A stretch of 64,000 nucleotides of DNA from Kitasatospora sp. NBC_00240 (lineage in GTDB: Bacteria > Actinomycetota > Actinomycetes > Streptomycetales > Streptomycetaceae): positions 806,001-870,000 of the forward strand of contig NZ_JAPEMU010000001.1 of assembly GCF_026342405.1 (NCBI RefSeq), read 5' to 3'. The notes beneath the pieces were generated by a model, which worked only from the letters and a program-made list of their open reading frames with translations, did no database searches and was not told where the DNA came from. This document shows, piece after piece, positions 32,949 through 41,933 of the stretch. Position 1 is the stretch's first letter, and each line of letters starts with the position of its first letter. The position numbers and the translations under genes were made by a program.

Positions 32949-35381
32949 ATGTCCCTTGCCTCTGCCCCCTCGAACCGTCCTGACCCGGCGACAGCCGGCT
33001 TCCCCGCGCCGCCCGCACGGACGGCCCGCCCGGTCCGCCGCATCGCCAGCCTGGCGCTGAGCGCCGCGATCCTCGTCACCGGTTCGCTGGCGGTCACGGC
33101 CGTCAGTGCGCCCACCCCCGCCGAGGCGATGGTTCCGCCCGGTGCCATCGGTGCGACGACCCCGCCCATGGGCTGGAACTCCTGGTACTTCTTCAACAAC
33201 AACATCACCGCCAAGGCCATCGCCGACCAGGCGGCCGGACTCGCCACGCCGAACGCGAACCTCGCGCTCACCGGCACGGGTACCCACAAGAGTCTTGCCG
33301 ACCTCGGCTACCGCGACGTCAGCATCGACGGAGGATGGTGGACCGGCAGCGGCAGCGGACGCGACGCCAGCGGCACCATCGTCCCCAACGCCGGCTTCCT
33401 TCCCAGCGGCGCCATGAGCAAGGCCGTGACGCTGTCCAACGGCACCACCGTTCCCGCACACGCGCTGAACACGATGAAGGACCTCACCGACTACGTCCAC
33501 GCCCTCGGCCTGAAGGCCGGCATGTACACCGACACTGGCACCACCGGCTGCGGCGGCCAGCGCGGCAGTGGCAACAACGAGGCCAAGGACGTCACCACGT
33601 TCGCGGACTGGGGGTACGACTGGGTGAAGGTGGACCACTGCGGCGGAACCCCGACCAAGTACGGCACGGTCATGGCGGACTACAAGGACTGGGGCAGCCT
33701 GACGGCCAATGCCAAGTCCTCCGCCGGCGTCGCGCACCCGCTGGCGCTGGAGATCTGCGAGTGGGGCACGGGCGCCCCGGACGGCCCCTGGGTGTGGGGC
33801 GGTGCAGCCAGCCGGACCTGGCGCACCGGGCGCGACATCACCGGGGCCGCCGGTTACGGGACGACGTCCAACGGCGGCTCGACCTGGATCAACTGGAGCC
33901 AGGTCCAGGGCAACTTCAACCTGAACGACCACCCCAGCAACGAAGGTCCCGGCCAGTACAACGACCCGGACTACCTGCTGATCGGGCCCGGCTTCGGCGA
34001 CAACCCGGCCACCGGGCAGCAGCAGACCCACGGCACGGACACCACTCTCTGGGGCCTCACCCCGGACGAGCAGCAGTCCTACTTCGGGATGTGGGCCATC
34101 CAGGGCGCGCCGCTGGTGCTGGCGACCGACACCCCCAACCTCACTGCGGCGTCCGCGGCCATCGTCGGCAACGAGTCCGTGATCGCCGTCGACCAGGACA
34201 GCGCCGTCCACCAGGGGCAGAAGGTCATCGACAACGGCAACGTCCAGGTCTGGTCCAAGCAGCTGGCAACCGCCGGCACCCGCGCCGTGCTGCTGCTCAA
34301 CACCAGCAGCACCTCGCAGACCTACTCCTTCACCACCCAGAACCTCGGCCTGAACGGCACCGCCACGGTGCAGAACCTCTACACCGGCGCGGGCCTGGGC
34401 ACCCTCAGCTCCACCGGATCGAAGTCCTTCACCCTGGCCCCGCACCAGTCCGTGATGCTCAAGCTCACCGGCGCCACCGAACAGAAGCCCGAAACCGTCT
34501 TCGCTCCGACCGCGACCGGCATCAGTCAGAAGAGTTGGAACGGCAGCACCTGGTCCGGCTGGCAGACCCTGGCCCTGGGCACCGCCGGCTCCACCGGCCC
34601 CGGTTCGATCCAGGGCGAGCCCGCCGTCGTCTCCTCCGCGGGTGGCGTTGATGTCTTCGTCCGCGGTACGGACAACGCCCTGTGGGCGAACACCTACAAG
34701 AACGGCGCCTGGGGCAGTTGGGTGAACCTCGGCGGGACGCTCTCGGCGAGCCCCACCGCCGCGAGCCTCGGCCGCGACCGCATCGACGTGTTCGTCCGCA
34801 GCACCGACGGCAAGGTGTACCAGAAGACCTTCCAGCAGACGCCCGGTGCTAGCGACTTGCCCGCGTACTGGTACGACGTCAAGTGGACGACCAGTTGGGT
34901 GGGCCAGGACGCACCCAACGCGACCACCATCGTCGGCGCCCCCACCGCGGTGGCCTCCCTCAACCGCATCGACCTCTTCGCCCGCGGCACCGACAACGCC
35001 CTGTGGCAGAAGAGCTACGTCAGCGGCGAATGGACCGGCTGGACCAAGCGCGGCGGCACCCTCTCCTCCTCGCCGACCGCGGTCAGCGGCCACCCCGGAC
35101 AGATCGAGGTGTTCGCCGCCCTCTCCCCCACCGGCAACATCGGCCAGCTCAGCTGGACCGCCACCGGCGGCTGGTCCTCCACCTGGTACGACCTCGGCCG
35201 CGCCGGCACCGGCGCACCGACCGCCTCCCAGGTCGGTGACCGCATCAACGTCTACATCCGCGCCACCGACAACACCCTGTGGCAGTGGTACCGCATCGGC
35301 ACCGGCCCCACCGGCACCTGGCAGCAGCTCGACAGCACCACGAAGCTGACCGGCAACCCCGCCGCGGCCGCCCACCCCTGA
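32949..35381 (+). CDS. secreted GH27 hydrolase with PLL-like beta-propeller lectin (copy 1)
   Basis: An 810-residue secreted enzyme. An extended N-region with RR ends in a hydrophobic signal segment (SLALSAAILVTGSLAV) and an AEA cleavage site near residue 60. A GH27 barrel follows (TTPPMGWNSWYFF; nucleophile Asp229 in WVKVDHCGGTPTKY; acid/base candidate Asp296 in WRTGRDITG), then a beta-sandwich. From about residue 520 there are repeats of a PLL-like propeller (VFVRGTDNALW, VFVRSTDGKVY, LFARGTDNALW, VYIRATDNTLW) known from sugar-binding lectins. Likely an alpha-galactosidase or beta-L-arabinopyranosidase. TAGGAG precedes the ATG. Tandem duplicate at 36009-38459. Confidence 0.88.
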   Translation: MSLASAPSNRPDPATAGFPAPPARTARPVRRIASLALSAAILVTGSLAVTAVSAPTPAEAMVPPGAIGATTPPMGWNSWYFFNNNITAKAIADQAAGLATPNANLALTGTGTHKSLADLGYRDVSIDGGWWTGSGSGRDASGTIVPNAGFLPSGAMSKAVTLSNGTTVPAHALNTMKDLTDYVHALGLKAGMYTDTGTTGCGGQRGSGNNEAKDVTTFADWGYDWVKVDHCGGTPTKYGTVMADYKDWGSLTANAKSSAGVAHPLALEICEWGTGAPDGPWVWGGAASRTWRTGRDITGAAGYGTTSNGGSTWINWSQVQGNFNLNDHPSNEGPGQYNDPDYLLIGPGFGDNPATGQQQTHGTDTTLWGLTPDEQQSYFGMWAIQGAPLVLATDTPNLTAASAAIVGNESVIAVDQDSAVHQGQKVIDNGNVQVWSKQLATAGTRAVLLLNTSSTSQTYSFTTQNLGLNGTATVQNLYTGAGLGTLSSTGSKSFTLAPHQSVMLKLTGATEQKPETVFAPTATGISQKSWNGSTWSGWQTLALGTAGSTGPGSIQGEPAVVSSAGGVDVFVRGTDNALWANTYKNGAWGSWVNLGGTLSASPTAASLGRDRIDVFVRSTDGKVYQKTFQQTPGASDLPAYWYDVKWTTSWVGQDAPNATTIVGAPTAVASLNRIDLFARGTDNALWQKSYVSGEWTGWTKRGGTLSSSPTAVSGHPGQIEVFAALSPTGNIGQLSWTATGGWSSTWYDLGRAGTGAPTASQVGDRINVYIRATDNTLWQWYRIGTGPTGTWQQLDSTTKLTGNPAAAAHP

Positions 35382-35418
35382 TCGGCGCAACCCCCTTACA
35401 GCGCAGCCGCAATGAGAC

Positions 35419-35450
35419 GGCCCGCCACCTTCCCCGGAAGGTGGCGGGCC
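35419..35450 (+). terminator. hairpin terminator of GH27-PLL copy 1
   Basis: A 15-bp perfect stem (GGCCCGCCACCTTCC and its complement) around a 2-nt loop; an identical hairpin follows copy 2 at 38497-38528. Confidence 0.75.
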
Positions 35451-35534
35451 GCCCACGTTCGCATCGAGCCGGCAGCTGGGGCGGCCGCAGGGACCCGGCC
35501 CGCGGTATCAGGTAACACCACGGTAACCACTCAC

Positions 35535-35582
35535 CATTAATCATTGATAAATCTTGACGTCATCCATCGGCCTGCGGCATGC
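35535..35582 (+). promoter_or_regulatory. promoter B upstream of the second GH27-PLL locus
   Basis: ATTAATCATTGATAAATC directly precedes TTGACG (35554-35559). A weak -10 (GCATGC) lies 17 bases on. It matches promoter C at 40.55 kb and promoter A at 29.0 kb, but the transporter genes expected between it and the GH27 gene are missing apart from a short remnant. Confidence 0.5.
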
Positions 35583-35799
35583 TCTTGCCAACGGGCCGGA
35601 CGGCGTGGCGCAGCCTTCGGCCGGCCCGCCAACTCCGCCCGAAGAGACGGTCCTTGCTCCCGGGCGGCCGGGGAACACCGGGCGTTCGAGCAACCCCCTG
35701 GACGACCTCAGCACATCGGGTGTCCGTCGGGCCGATCGACGTCCTCATCGCCGGCCACCGGACAGGCCGATGCGGCGACTCCCCTTCATCATCTCCTCG

Positions 35800-35930
35800 G
35801 TCCCGCCACCACCCTTGGCGTCTGCGGACTCGGACGAGGTCGGTTTCGCGGCGGCACCCTCGTCATCGCCGTCGTCGTCCAGGAGCGCCGCACGGACCGA
35901 CTCGTCGTCGACCCCGTAGGACCACCCGCC
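35800..35930 (+). pseudogene. remnant of an AraH-like permease 3' end
   Basis: The plus-strand reading GGTLVIAVVVQERRTDR resembles the permease ending GALLVVAVVIQQRRNGE. It stands in the same position, just upstream of a GH27-PLL gene, as the intact permease does in the first locus. It shows that locus 2 once had a promoter-transporter-GH27 layout whose transporter was deleted. About 270 bp between promoter B and this point contain nothing I can identify. Confidence 0.5.
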
Positions 35931-36008
35931 GCCCATTCAGGCCAAGGGCAGTTCTCCGTGTCGCAGAACTTGCCCGATCCGCATGATCTCCACCACTAGG
36001 AGCTCGCG

Positions 36009-38459
36009 ATTTCTCCCGCTTCCGCACCTTCGTCCCGTCCCGACCCGGCGACGGCGGATTTCTCCCCGCCGCCCGCGGACCGGACGGCCCGCCCGGTCCG
36101 CCGCATCGCCGGCGTGGCGTTGAGCGCCGCGATCCTCGTCGCCGGGTCGCTGACCGTGAATGCCTTCAGCAACCCGACGCCGGCCCAGGCCATGGTCCCG
36201 CCCGGTGGGTACGGTGCGACGGCCCCGCCGATGGGTTGGAACTCCTGGTTCTTCTACGGTGCCAACATCTCCGCCAAGAACATCGCCGACCAGGCGGCCG
36301 GCATGGCGACACCGAACAGCAACCTCCCGGTCAACGCCTCGGGCACCCACAAGAGCCTGGCCGACCTCGGATACCGCGACGTCGGCATCGACGACGGCTG
36401 GGGTCCCAACAACGGCGCCGGACGCGACGCCAACGGCACCTTCACCACCAAGACCGGCTTCCTGACCGGTGCCCAGACCAAGGCGGTCACCCTCTCCAAC
36501 GGCACCGTCGTCGCGGCGCGTGCGTTGAACTCCATGAAGGACCTCACCGACTACATCCACGAGCTCGGCCTGAAGGCCGGGATGTACACCGACACCGGTG
36601 CCCGCGGCTGCGGCGGCATGAGTGGCAGCGGTGACCACGAGGCCAAGGACCTGACCACGTTCGCGGACTGGGGCTTCGACTATCTGAAGCTGGACCACTG
36701 CGGCGGAACGCCGACCAAGTACAGCACGGTCATGGCGGACTACAAGGACTGGGGCAGTCTGGCGGCCAACGCCAAGACCTCCGCCGGCGTGGCGCACCCG
36801 ATCGCCCTGGACATGTGCCAGTGGGGGGCAGGCTCCCCGGACGGCCCGTGGGTGTGGGGCGGTGCAGCGGGTCGCACCTGGCGGACCGGGCACGACCTCT
36901 CGGGCAACGTCGGCTGGGGCACGACGTCCAACGGCGGCTCGACCTGGGTCAACTTCGCCCAGGTCACGGGCAACTTCGACCTGAACGACCACCCCAGCAA
37001 CCAGGCGACGGGCCAGTACAACGACCCGGACTACCTGATGATCGGGCCCGGCTTCGGCAACGACCCGGCGACCGGCAAGCAGCAGACCCACGGCACGGAC
37101 ACCACCACGCTCTGGGGGCTCACTCCGGACGAGCAGCAGTCCTACTTCGGGATGTGGGCCGTCCAGGGCGCGCCGCTGGTGCTGGCGAGCGACCTCACCA
37201 ACCTCACCGCGGCGTCCGCGGGCATCGTCGGCAATCAGTCCGTGATCGCCGTCGCCCAGGACAGTGCCAACCACCAGGGGCAGAAGGTCCTCGACAACGG
37301 CAAGGTCCAGGTCTGGTCCAAGCAGCTGGCGACCGCCGGCACCCGGGCCGTCCTGCTCCTGAACCGCAGCACCACCTCGCAGACCTACTCCTTCACCACC
37401 CAGAGCCTCGGCCTGAACGGCACCGCCACGGTGCAGAACCTCTACACCGGCGCGGGCCTGGGCACCCTCAGCTCCACCGGATCGAAGTCCTTCACCCTGG
37501 CCCCGCACCAGTCCGTGCTGCTCAAGCTCACCGGCGCCACCGAACAGAAGCCGGACACGGTCATCGTCCCCACCGCCACGGGTCTCAGCGAGAAGATCTG
37601 GAACAGCAGCACCTGGTCGGCGTGGCAGAACGTGTCCCTGGGCACCGCCGGCTCCACCGGCCCCGGCTCCATCAAGGGCGAGCCCGCCGTCGTCTCCTCC
37701 GCAGGCGGCGTTGACGTCTTCGTCCGCGGCGCCGACGACGGGCTGTGGACCAACACCTACAAGAACGGCGCCTGGGGCAGTTGGCTCAATCTCCCCGGGA
37801 TGGTTCTGACCGCGAGCCCGACCGCGGCAAGCATGGGACGCGACCGCATCGACGTGTTCGTGCGAGGCACCAACGGGCAGGTCTACCAGCGGACCTTCCA
37901 GCAGACGCCCGGCGCGGACGACAAGCCGGCGTACTGGTACGACGTCAAGTGGACGACCAGCTCGGTGGCGCTCGGCGGCCCCAGCACGCCCACCGGCAGC
38001 GGCACCATCGTCGGCGCCCCCACCGCGGTGGCCTCCCTCAACCGCATCGACCTCTTCGCCCGCGGCACCGACAACGCCCTGTGGCAGAAGAGCTACGTCA
38101 GCGGCGAATGGACCGGCTGGACCAAGCGCGGCGGCACCCTCTCCTCCTCGCCGACCGCGGTCAGCGGCCACCCCGGACAGATCGAGGTGTTCGCCGCCCT
38201 CTCCCCCACCGGCAACATCGGCCAGCTCAGCTGGACCGCCACCGGCGGCTGGTCCTCCACCTGGTACGACCTCGGCCGCGCCGGCACCGGCGCACCGACC
38301 GCCTCCCAGGTCGGTGACCGCATCAACGTCTACATCCGCGCCACCGACAACACCCTGTGGCAGTGGTACCGCATCGGCACCGGCCCCACCGGCACCTGGC
38401 AGCAGCTCGACAGCACCACGAAGCTGACCGGCAACCCCGCCGCGGCCGCCCACCCCTGA
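36009..38459 (+). CDS. secreted GH27-PLL hydrolase (copy 2), apparent ATT start
   Basis: Closely related to copy 1 in every part: GH27 barrel (TAPPMGWNSWFFY, nucleophile Asp in YLKLDHCGGTPTKY, WRTGHDLSG), beta-sandwich and PLL propeller. The TAGGAG ribosome-binding site and in-frame N-terminal homology are conserved, but the codon at the copy 1 start is ATT instead of ATG (36009-36011). From ATT the protein has 816 residues. The first standard start, GTG at 36114 (781 residues), would remove the basic n-region of the signal peptide. Either ATT initiates or secretion is impaired. The last 528 bases of the repeat look identical to copy 1. Confidence 0.8.
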   Translation: MSPASAPSSRPDPATADFSPPPADRTARPVRRIAGVALSAAILVAGSLTVNAFSNPTPAQAMVPPGGYGATAPPMGWNSWFFYGANISAKNIADQAAGMATPNSNLPVNASGTHKSLADLGYRDVGIDDGWGPNNGAGRDANGTFTTKTGFLTGAQTKAVTLSNGTVVAARALNSMKDLTDYIHELGLKAGMYTDTGARGCGGMSGSGDHEAKDLTTFADWGFDYLKLDHCGGTPTKYSTVMADYKDWGSLAANAKTSAGVAHPIALDMCQWGAGSPDGPWVWGGAAGRTWRTGHDLSGNVGWGTTSNGGSTWVNFAQVTGNFDLNDHPSNQATGQYNDPDYLMIGPGFGNDPATGKQQTHGTDTTTLWGLTPDEQQSYFGMWAVQGAPLVLASDLTNLTAASAGIVGNQSVIAVAQDSANHQGQKVLDNGKVQVWSKQLATAGTRAVLLLNRSTTSQTYSFTTQSLGLNGTATVQNLYTGAGLGTLSSTGSKSFTLAPHQSVLLKLTGATEQKPDTVIVPTATGLSEKIWNSSTWSAWQNVSLGTAGSTGPGSIKGEPAVVSSAGGVDVFVRGADDGLWTNTYKNGAWGSWLNLPGMVLTASPTAASMGRDRIDVFVRGTNGQVYQRTFQQTPGADDKPAYWYDVKWTTSSVALGGPSTPTGSGTIVGAPTAVASLNRIDLFARGTDNALWQKSYVSGEWTGWTKRGGTLSSSPTAVSGHPGQIEVFAALSPTGNIGQLSWTATGGWSSTWYDLGRAGTGAPTASQVGDRINVYIRATDNTLWQWYRIGTGPTGTWQQLDSTTKLTGNPAAAAHP

Positions 38460-38496
38460 TCGGCGCAACCCCCTTACAGCGCAGCCGCAATGAGAC

Positions 38497-38528
38497 GGCC
38501 CGCCACCTTCCCCGGAAGGTGGCGGGCC
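38497..38528 (+). terminator. hairpin terminator of GH27-PLL copy 2
   Basis: Identical 15-bp stem and 2-nt loop to the hairpin at 35419-35450; it lies at the end of the duplicated block. Confidence 0.75.
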
Positions 38529-38581
38529 GCCTGCGCAGCGGGCCGACCGCCCGTGCGCACGACAAAAGGAGCCCGCCTTCG

Positions 38582-39358
38582 GTGGGCGCGGTCGCCCAGG
38601 GCGTGAACGTCCACCGGGTCCCGGCCGGCCGCTACGCCCAAGCCCTCATGATCGGCAACGCCAAACACGACGACCAGGCCGCCACCGGCTCCTTCACCAC
38701 CGCTGGCACCCCACTCGTCGACACCGCGGCGCACCTGTCGATCAGCGTCGTCCGGTCCGATGCCGCCGGCGCCGACGGCCACATCCAGTTCGGCGCCGAG
38801 GGCACCACCTCGCCGGCGGGCAGGCCCGCCGCCGCCGCGCAGCCCGACGCGCCCACGGCAGCTGCCCCGCCCTCCCCCGACAGTCCCGACGGTCCCGACG
38901 ACGACACCGTGATCGGATCCACCAGCACCCCCGGCAGCACTCCGGCCACCGCGCCGACGGACCGCGGATCTCTCGCCGTCACCGGAGCGACCGGGCTCTG
39001 GGCAGGCGGCATGGACGCCCTGCTCACCGTCGGAGGCGGCGCCGCCGTGCTCCTCCTGCGCAGGCCGTCGCACCCGGCCCGCACACCGCAGGCCGTAGTG
39101 CCGCACCAAGGCTCACCGGACGAGGCTCCAGCTCCTGGGCGTGGGCTCGTCCGGTGCAGTGGCCGCTGCTCCCGAGTGCCTGCGACGGCTGCGACCGCGA
39201 GAGCCGTGCAGCGCGTGGAGCCGGTGGGTAGTGTTGCGGTGGACCGATCCGGTCGGTGGCAAACCGGCCCGGTCGGTCGAAACGGCCCGTCGGACGAGGA
39301 GAATTCGACGGGCCGTCACGTGACGTCGATGCCGGCGCCGGCGAACACCGTGTCGTAG
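38582..39358 (+). CDS. hypothetical protein with sorting-signal-like segment (possible fragment)
   Basis: A 258-codon frame from GTG with AAAGGAG upstream. Residues 1-80 are soluble (VHRVPAGRYAQALMIGNAKH, AAHLSISVVRSDAAG), followed by a Pro/Ala/Asp-rich linker. Then comes LAVTG, a hydrophobic stretch (LWAGGMDALLTVGGGAAVLLL) and RRPS, which resembles an LPXTG-type cell-wall sorting signal. However, the frame runs on for about 95 low-complexity residues, so the native stop may be lost. It is unrecognised otherwise and could be the 3' end of a truncated surface protein, placed directly after the duplicated GH27 block. Confidence 0.35.
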   Translation: MGAVAQGVNVHRVPAGRYAQALMIGNAKHDDQAATGSFTTAGTPLVDTAAHLSISVVRSDAAGADGHIQFGAEGTTSPAGRPAAAAQPDAPTAAAPPSPDSPDGPDDDTVIGSTSTPGSTPATAPTDRGSLAVTGATGLWAGGMDALLTVGGGAAVLLLRRPSHPARTPQAVVPHQGSPDEAPAPGRGLVRCSGRCSRVPATAATARAVQRVEPVGSVAVDRSGRWQTGPVGRNGPSDEENSTGRHVTSMPAPANTVS

Positions 39359-39490
39359 ACCTTCTGAAGGTACGCCGAGTCCCGGGTGTACGCGTAGGGC
39401 TCGAACAGCGAGTTGCACAGCCGGGCGATGCCGGCCGGGTACCGTTCCCAGACCAGGCCGCCGAAGGTGTTCGCCGAGATGGTGTGGTCC
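39316..39490 (-). pseudogene. C-terminal fragment of an unidentified protein
   Basis: On the minus strand, TISANTFGGLVWERYPAGI continues into ARLCNSLFEPYAYTRDS and ends AGAGIDVT before a stop at 39316. Its composition is protein-like, not shadow-like, but I cannot name the family. Upstream sequence on this strand does not extend a convincing gene. Confidence 0.3.
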
Positions 39491-39928
39491 GGTCGGCGAC
39501 CTTGCCCGCCGATGGCGCCTGCTTCGACTACCGCCCAGCCTCCTCCGACATCCCGGACCGCACCCGCCGACTGGCCGTCATCTGTCGCGGCCAGGATTCG
39601 ACATTGCCCCACGCGGCCATGAATCTTCCGTCGCGGCCCCCGCACTGTCGCCGGCGTCGTAGCCGGAGTCCGCTGGGCTGCACAGGCGCAGGACGGCTGC
39701 GGCTGGATGACCACCGAGGTCCCCCGCCGCTGCGGGAGCGTTTGGAGGCACAGGTCGGCGCCCGGGCTGGGCTTCCCGCCGGCCCCTCGTCACGGCCGGT
39801 GCCACGGGCAACGGACCACCGCCGAGCCATCGTGGTTACACCGCCAGGCGGGTTGCCCGGGGTGGGGTCGCCCAGGGAGGCCGTCGGAGCTGGCGGCCTT
39901 CCCGACTGGCGCTACTTTCCCCGCGAAC
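39491..39928. other. gene-poor stretch, nothing recognised
   Basis: Short GC-rich reading frames exist on both strands but none has a credible start, ribosome-binding site or family motif. It probably consists of decayed sequence between the fragment at 39.4 kb and the conserved leader at 39.93 kb. Confidence 0.4.
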
Positions 39929-40027
39929 CGGCATACAGGTACGCAACAGGTAGTTCCACGGCTGTGCGCGCGACCCGGACCGGCGACGGTGGAGACATCA
40001 CCCGATTTGCCCGACATGGGAGTCCCG
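39929..40027 (+). promoter_or_regulatory. conserved leader/promoter of the second anti-sigma-like gene
   Basis: Counterpart of 22193-22293: CGGCATAC, AACAGGTAGT, CCACGGCTGTGC, GACATCACCCGA and GGGAGTCCCG follow in the same order and at nearly the same spacing to the ATG. Confidence 0.55.
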
Positions 40028-40456
40028 ATGGCCACCGTATCCACCCCGCACCCGCCCTCCGTGGCAAGCGCCTCCCAGCCGGGCCTGACCCTCACCACCC
40101 ACAACAACGCCGGCATCAGCGCAGTGCGCCGGCACCTCAGCGACGCACTGCAAGCACGCAACTGCGCAGAGCACCTGATCGACGCGGCCACGCTGGTGGC
40201 CACGGAACTGATCAGCAACGCATTGCAGCACACCGCTGCCGCCGGCACCCCTACCGGCGCCCGCCTGGACGTCCACTGGGACGGCCGGCGTCTCCTCCTG
40301 GCAGTGACCGACCCCGATCCGCGACCCCCGGCCCCCTGCACCTCCGACGCGGGCGCGGAACACGGACGCGGCCTGGCACTCCTGGACGCACTCGCCACCG
40401 ACTGGGGCACCCGCCCGGTCGCCACCGGCAAAACGGTCTGGTGCCATCTCGCCTGA
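40028..40456 (+). CDS. RsbW-like ATP-binding (anti-sigma type) protein, paralogue
   Basis: A 142-residue GHKL protein, the same length as the one at 22294-22722, with matching motifs: TLVATELISNALQHT (N-box), LLLAVTDPDPRPPAP and GRGLALLDALATDWG, ending VATGKTVWCHLA. The two share most conserved positions and their 100-bp leaders, so they form a paralogous pair in one window. No cognate sigma gene is nearby. Confidence 0.8.
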   Translation: MATVSTPHPPSVASASQPGLTLTTHNNAGISAVRRHLSDALQARNCAEHLIDAATLVATELISNALQHTAAAGTPTGARLDVHWDGRRLLLAVTDPDPRPPAPCTSDAGAEHGRGLALLDALATDWGTRPVATGKTVWCHLA

Positions 40457-40529
40457 AGCCGCGTCCGCGCCGAACCACCCCGCCGCCGTCCCGGAGTTCA
40501 AGAGCTCGGCCCAGCACAGAACTGTAACC

Positions 40530-40583
40530 AATTGACATTAATCATGGAAATATCTTGACGATTTCCATGATCCTCCTGCAAGC
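40530..40583 (+). promoter_or_regulatory. promoter C upstream of the second binding-protein gene
   Basis: ATTAATCATGGAAATATC leads into TTGACG (40555-40560), with GCAAGC 17 bases later. A second TTGACA lies upstream at 40532-40537. It belongs to the same motif family as promoters A and B. The 5' leader to the ATG at 40880 is about 290 nt and contains no recognised gene. Confidence 0.55.
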
Positions 40584-40879
40584 TCCTAGCCGAAGGACAG
40601 GCGCCTCGGGCGGCCCGCCCTCTCCGCCCGACGAAGCGTCCGCGCTCGCGGGAGCGGCCAAGCGCCGGGGAATCGAACCCTCTCTCCCCGGAGGCCACGC
40701 AGATCCGGATCCCCCTGTGAGCCCGTCAGCCGGACCGACGCGGACCTCACAGGCGTCCGCACCCCCGTGCGGGCCGCTGCCGCCCAGCCACGCTCCGCAC
40801 CGGTCGAGGCCGCCCAAACTCCTTCTCGTTTCCTCGAACGAACGACCTCCCGCTCACTTACTCGAAGGCGTCACACCAT

Positions 40880-41923
40880 ATGATCACCACCCGCACCCGA
40901 GTCGCCGCCGCTGTCATCGGCGCGACCGTCGTGCTCACCCTGACGGCGTGTTCGACCGGTCAGACCTCCGGCGGAGCCGGCGATGCCTCGGTCGCCCCGG
41001 TCAGCGGGAAGATCTCCCTGACCTACCTGCAGAAGCAGGGCGACCAGCAGTACTTCATCGACGAGGCCAACGGCGCCAAGGCCAAGGCCGCCGAGCTGGG
41101 CGTCGACCTCAAGGTCGTCAACCTCGGCAACGACGCCAACAAGACCGTCAGCGAGGTCCAGTCCGCGATCGCGCAGAAGAGCAACGGCCTGATCATCGTC
41201 GTGCCGGACCCGGCCGTCGGCCCGCAGGTCGTACAGACCGCCAAGGACGCCAAGGTCGCACTGCTCACCTCCGACGACCAGATCTGCACCACCGGTCCCG
41301 ACCCGGCCGGATGCGACAAGGCCAACCTCGTCCCGCGGATCGGCTTCTCCGGCCAGCAGATGGGCGCCGAAGTCGGCAAGCGCGCCGCCGCGGAGTACCA
41401 GAAGGCCGGCTGGAGCGTCGCCGACACCCGGGTCATCTCCGCCTGGAAGCAGGACGTCACCGTCTGCGGCGACCGTGTGCAGGCCGCCAAGGACGCCTTC
41501 AACACAGCCATCCCCGGTGTCCAGAACATCGACGTGGCCACCGACAACACCCCCACCGGCGCCCAGGACAAGATCGCCGCGACCATCACCGCCAACCACG
41601 GCGTCAAGCACTGGGTCCTCTGGGGCTGCAACGACGAGAACGTCCAGGGCGGCGTCACCGCCCTGCAGAACGCGGGCGTCAGCCCGAACGACATCGCCGG
41701 CGTGGGCCTCGGAGCCTACCTCGCCTGCAAGGACTGGGGCACCGACAAGCCCTCCGGCATGAAGGCCTCCCTGTTCATCAGCGGCAAGGAGGTCGGCGCA
41801 CTCGCCGTACAGACGATCTTCGACCAGCTCAAGAACGGCAAGCCCCTCCCCCAGGAGGCGTTCGCCTCCACCACCATGGTGGATCCCTCGAACTGGCAGT
41901 CCGCCGGCGTGTCCTGCAACTGA
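40880..41923 (+). CDS. AraF-like sugar-binding lipoprotein (copy 2, near-identical to copy 1)
   Basis: A 347-residue lipoprotein with lipobox LTAC. From the lipobox region onward the DNA matches 29231-30190 almost base for base, whereas the first 22 codons and the last few codons differ. That pattern suggests recent duplication or gene conversion of the interior. The gene and promoter C look functional, but its ATPase/permease partners downstream are broken. It could serve the intact transporter of copy 1 or the minus-strand system. Confidence 0.85.
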   Translation: MITTRTRVAAAVIGATVVLTLTACSTGQTSGGAGDASVAPVSGKISLTYLQKQGDQQYFIDEANGAKAKAAELGVDLKVVNLGNDANKTVSEVQSAIAQKSNGLIIVVPDPAVGPQVVQTAKDAKVALLTSDDQICTTGPDPAGCDKANLVPRIGFSGQQMGAEVGKRAAAEYQKAGWSVADTRVISAWKQDVTVCGDRVQAAKDAFNTAIPGVQNIDVATDNTPTGAQDKIAATITANHGVKHWVLWGCNDENVQGGVTALQNAGVSPNDIAGVGLGAYLACKDWGTDKPSGMKASLFISGKEVGALAVQTIFDQLKNGKPLPQEAFASTTMVDPSNWQSAGVSCN

Positions 41924-41933
41924 CCGATCAGCA

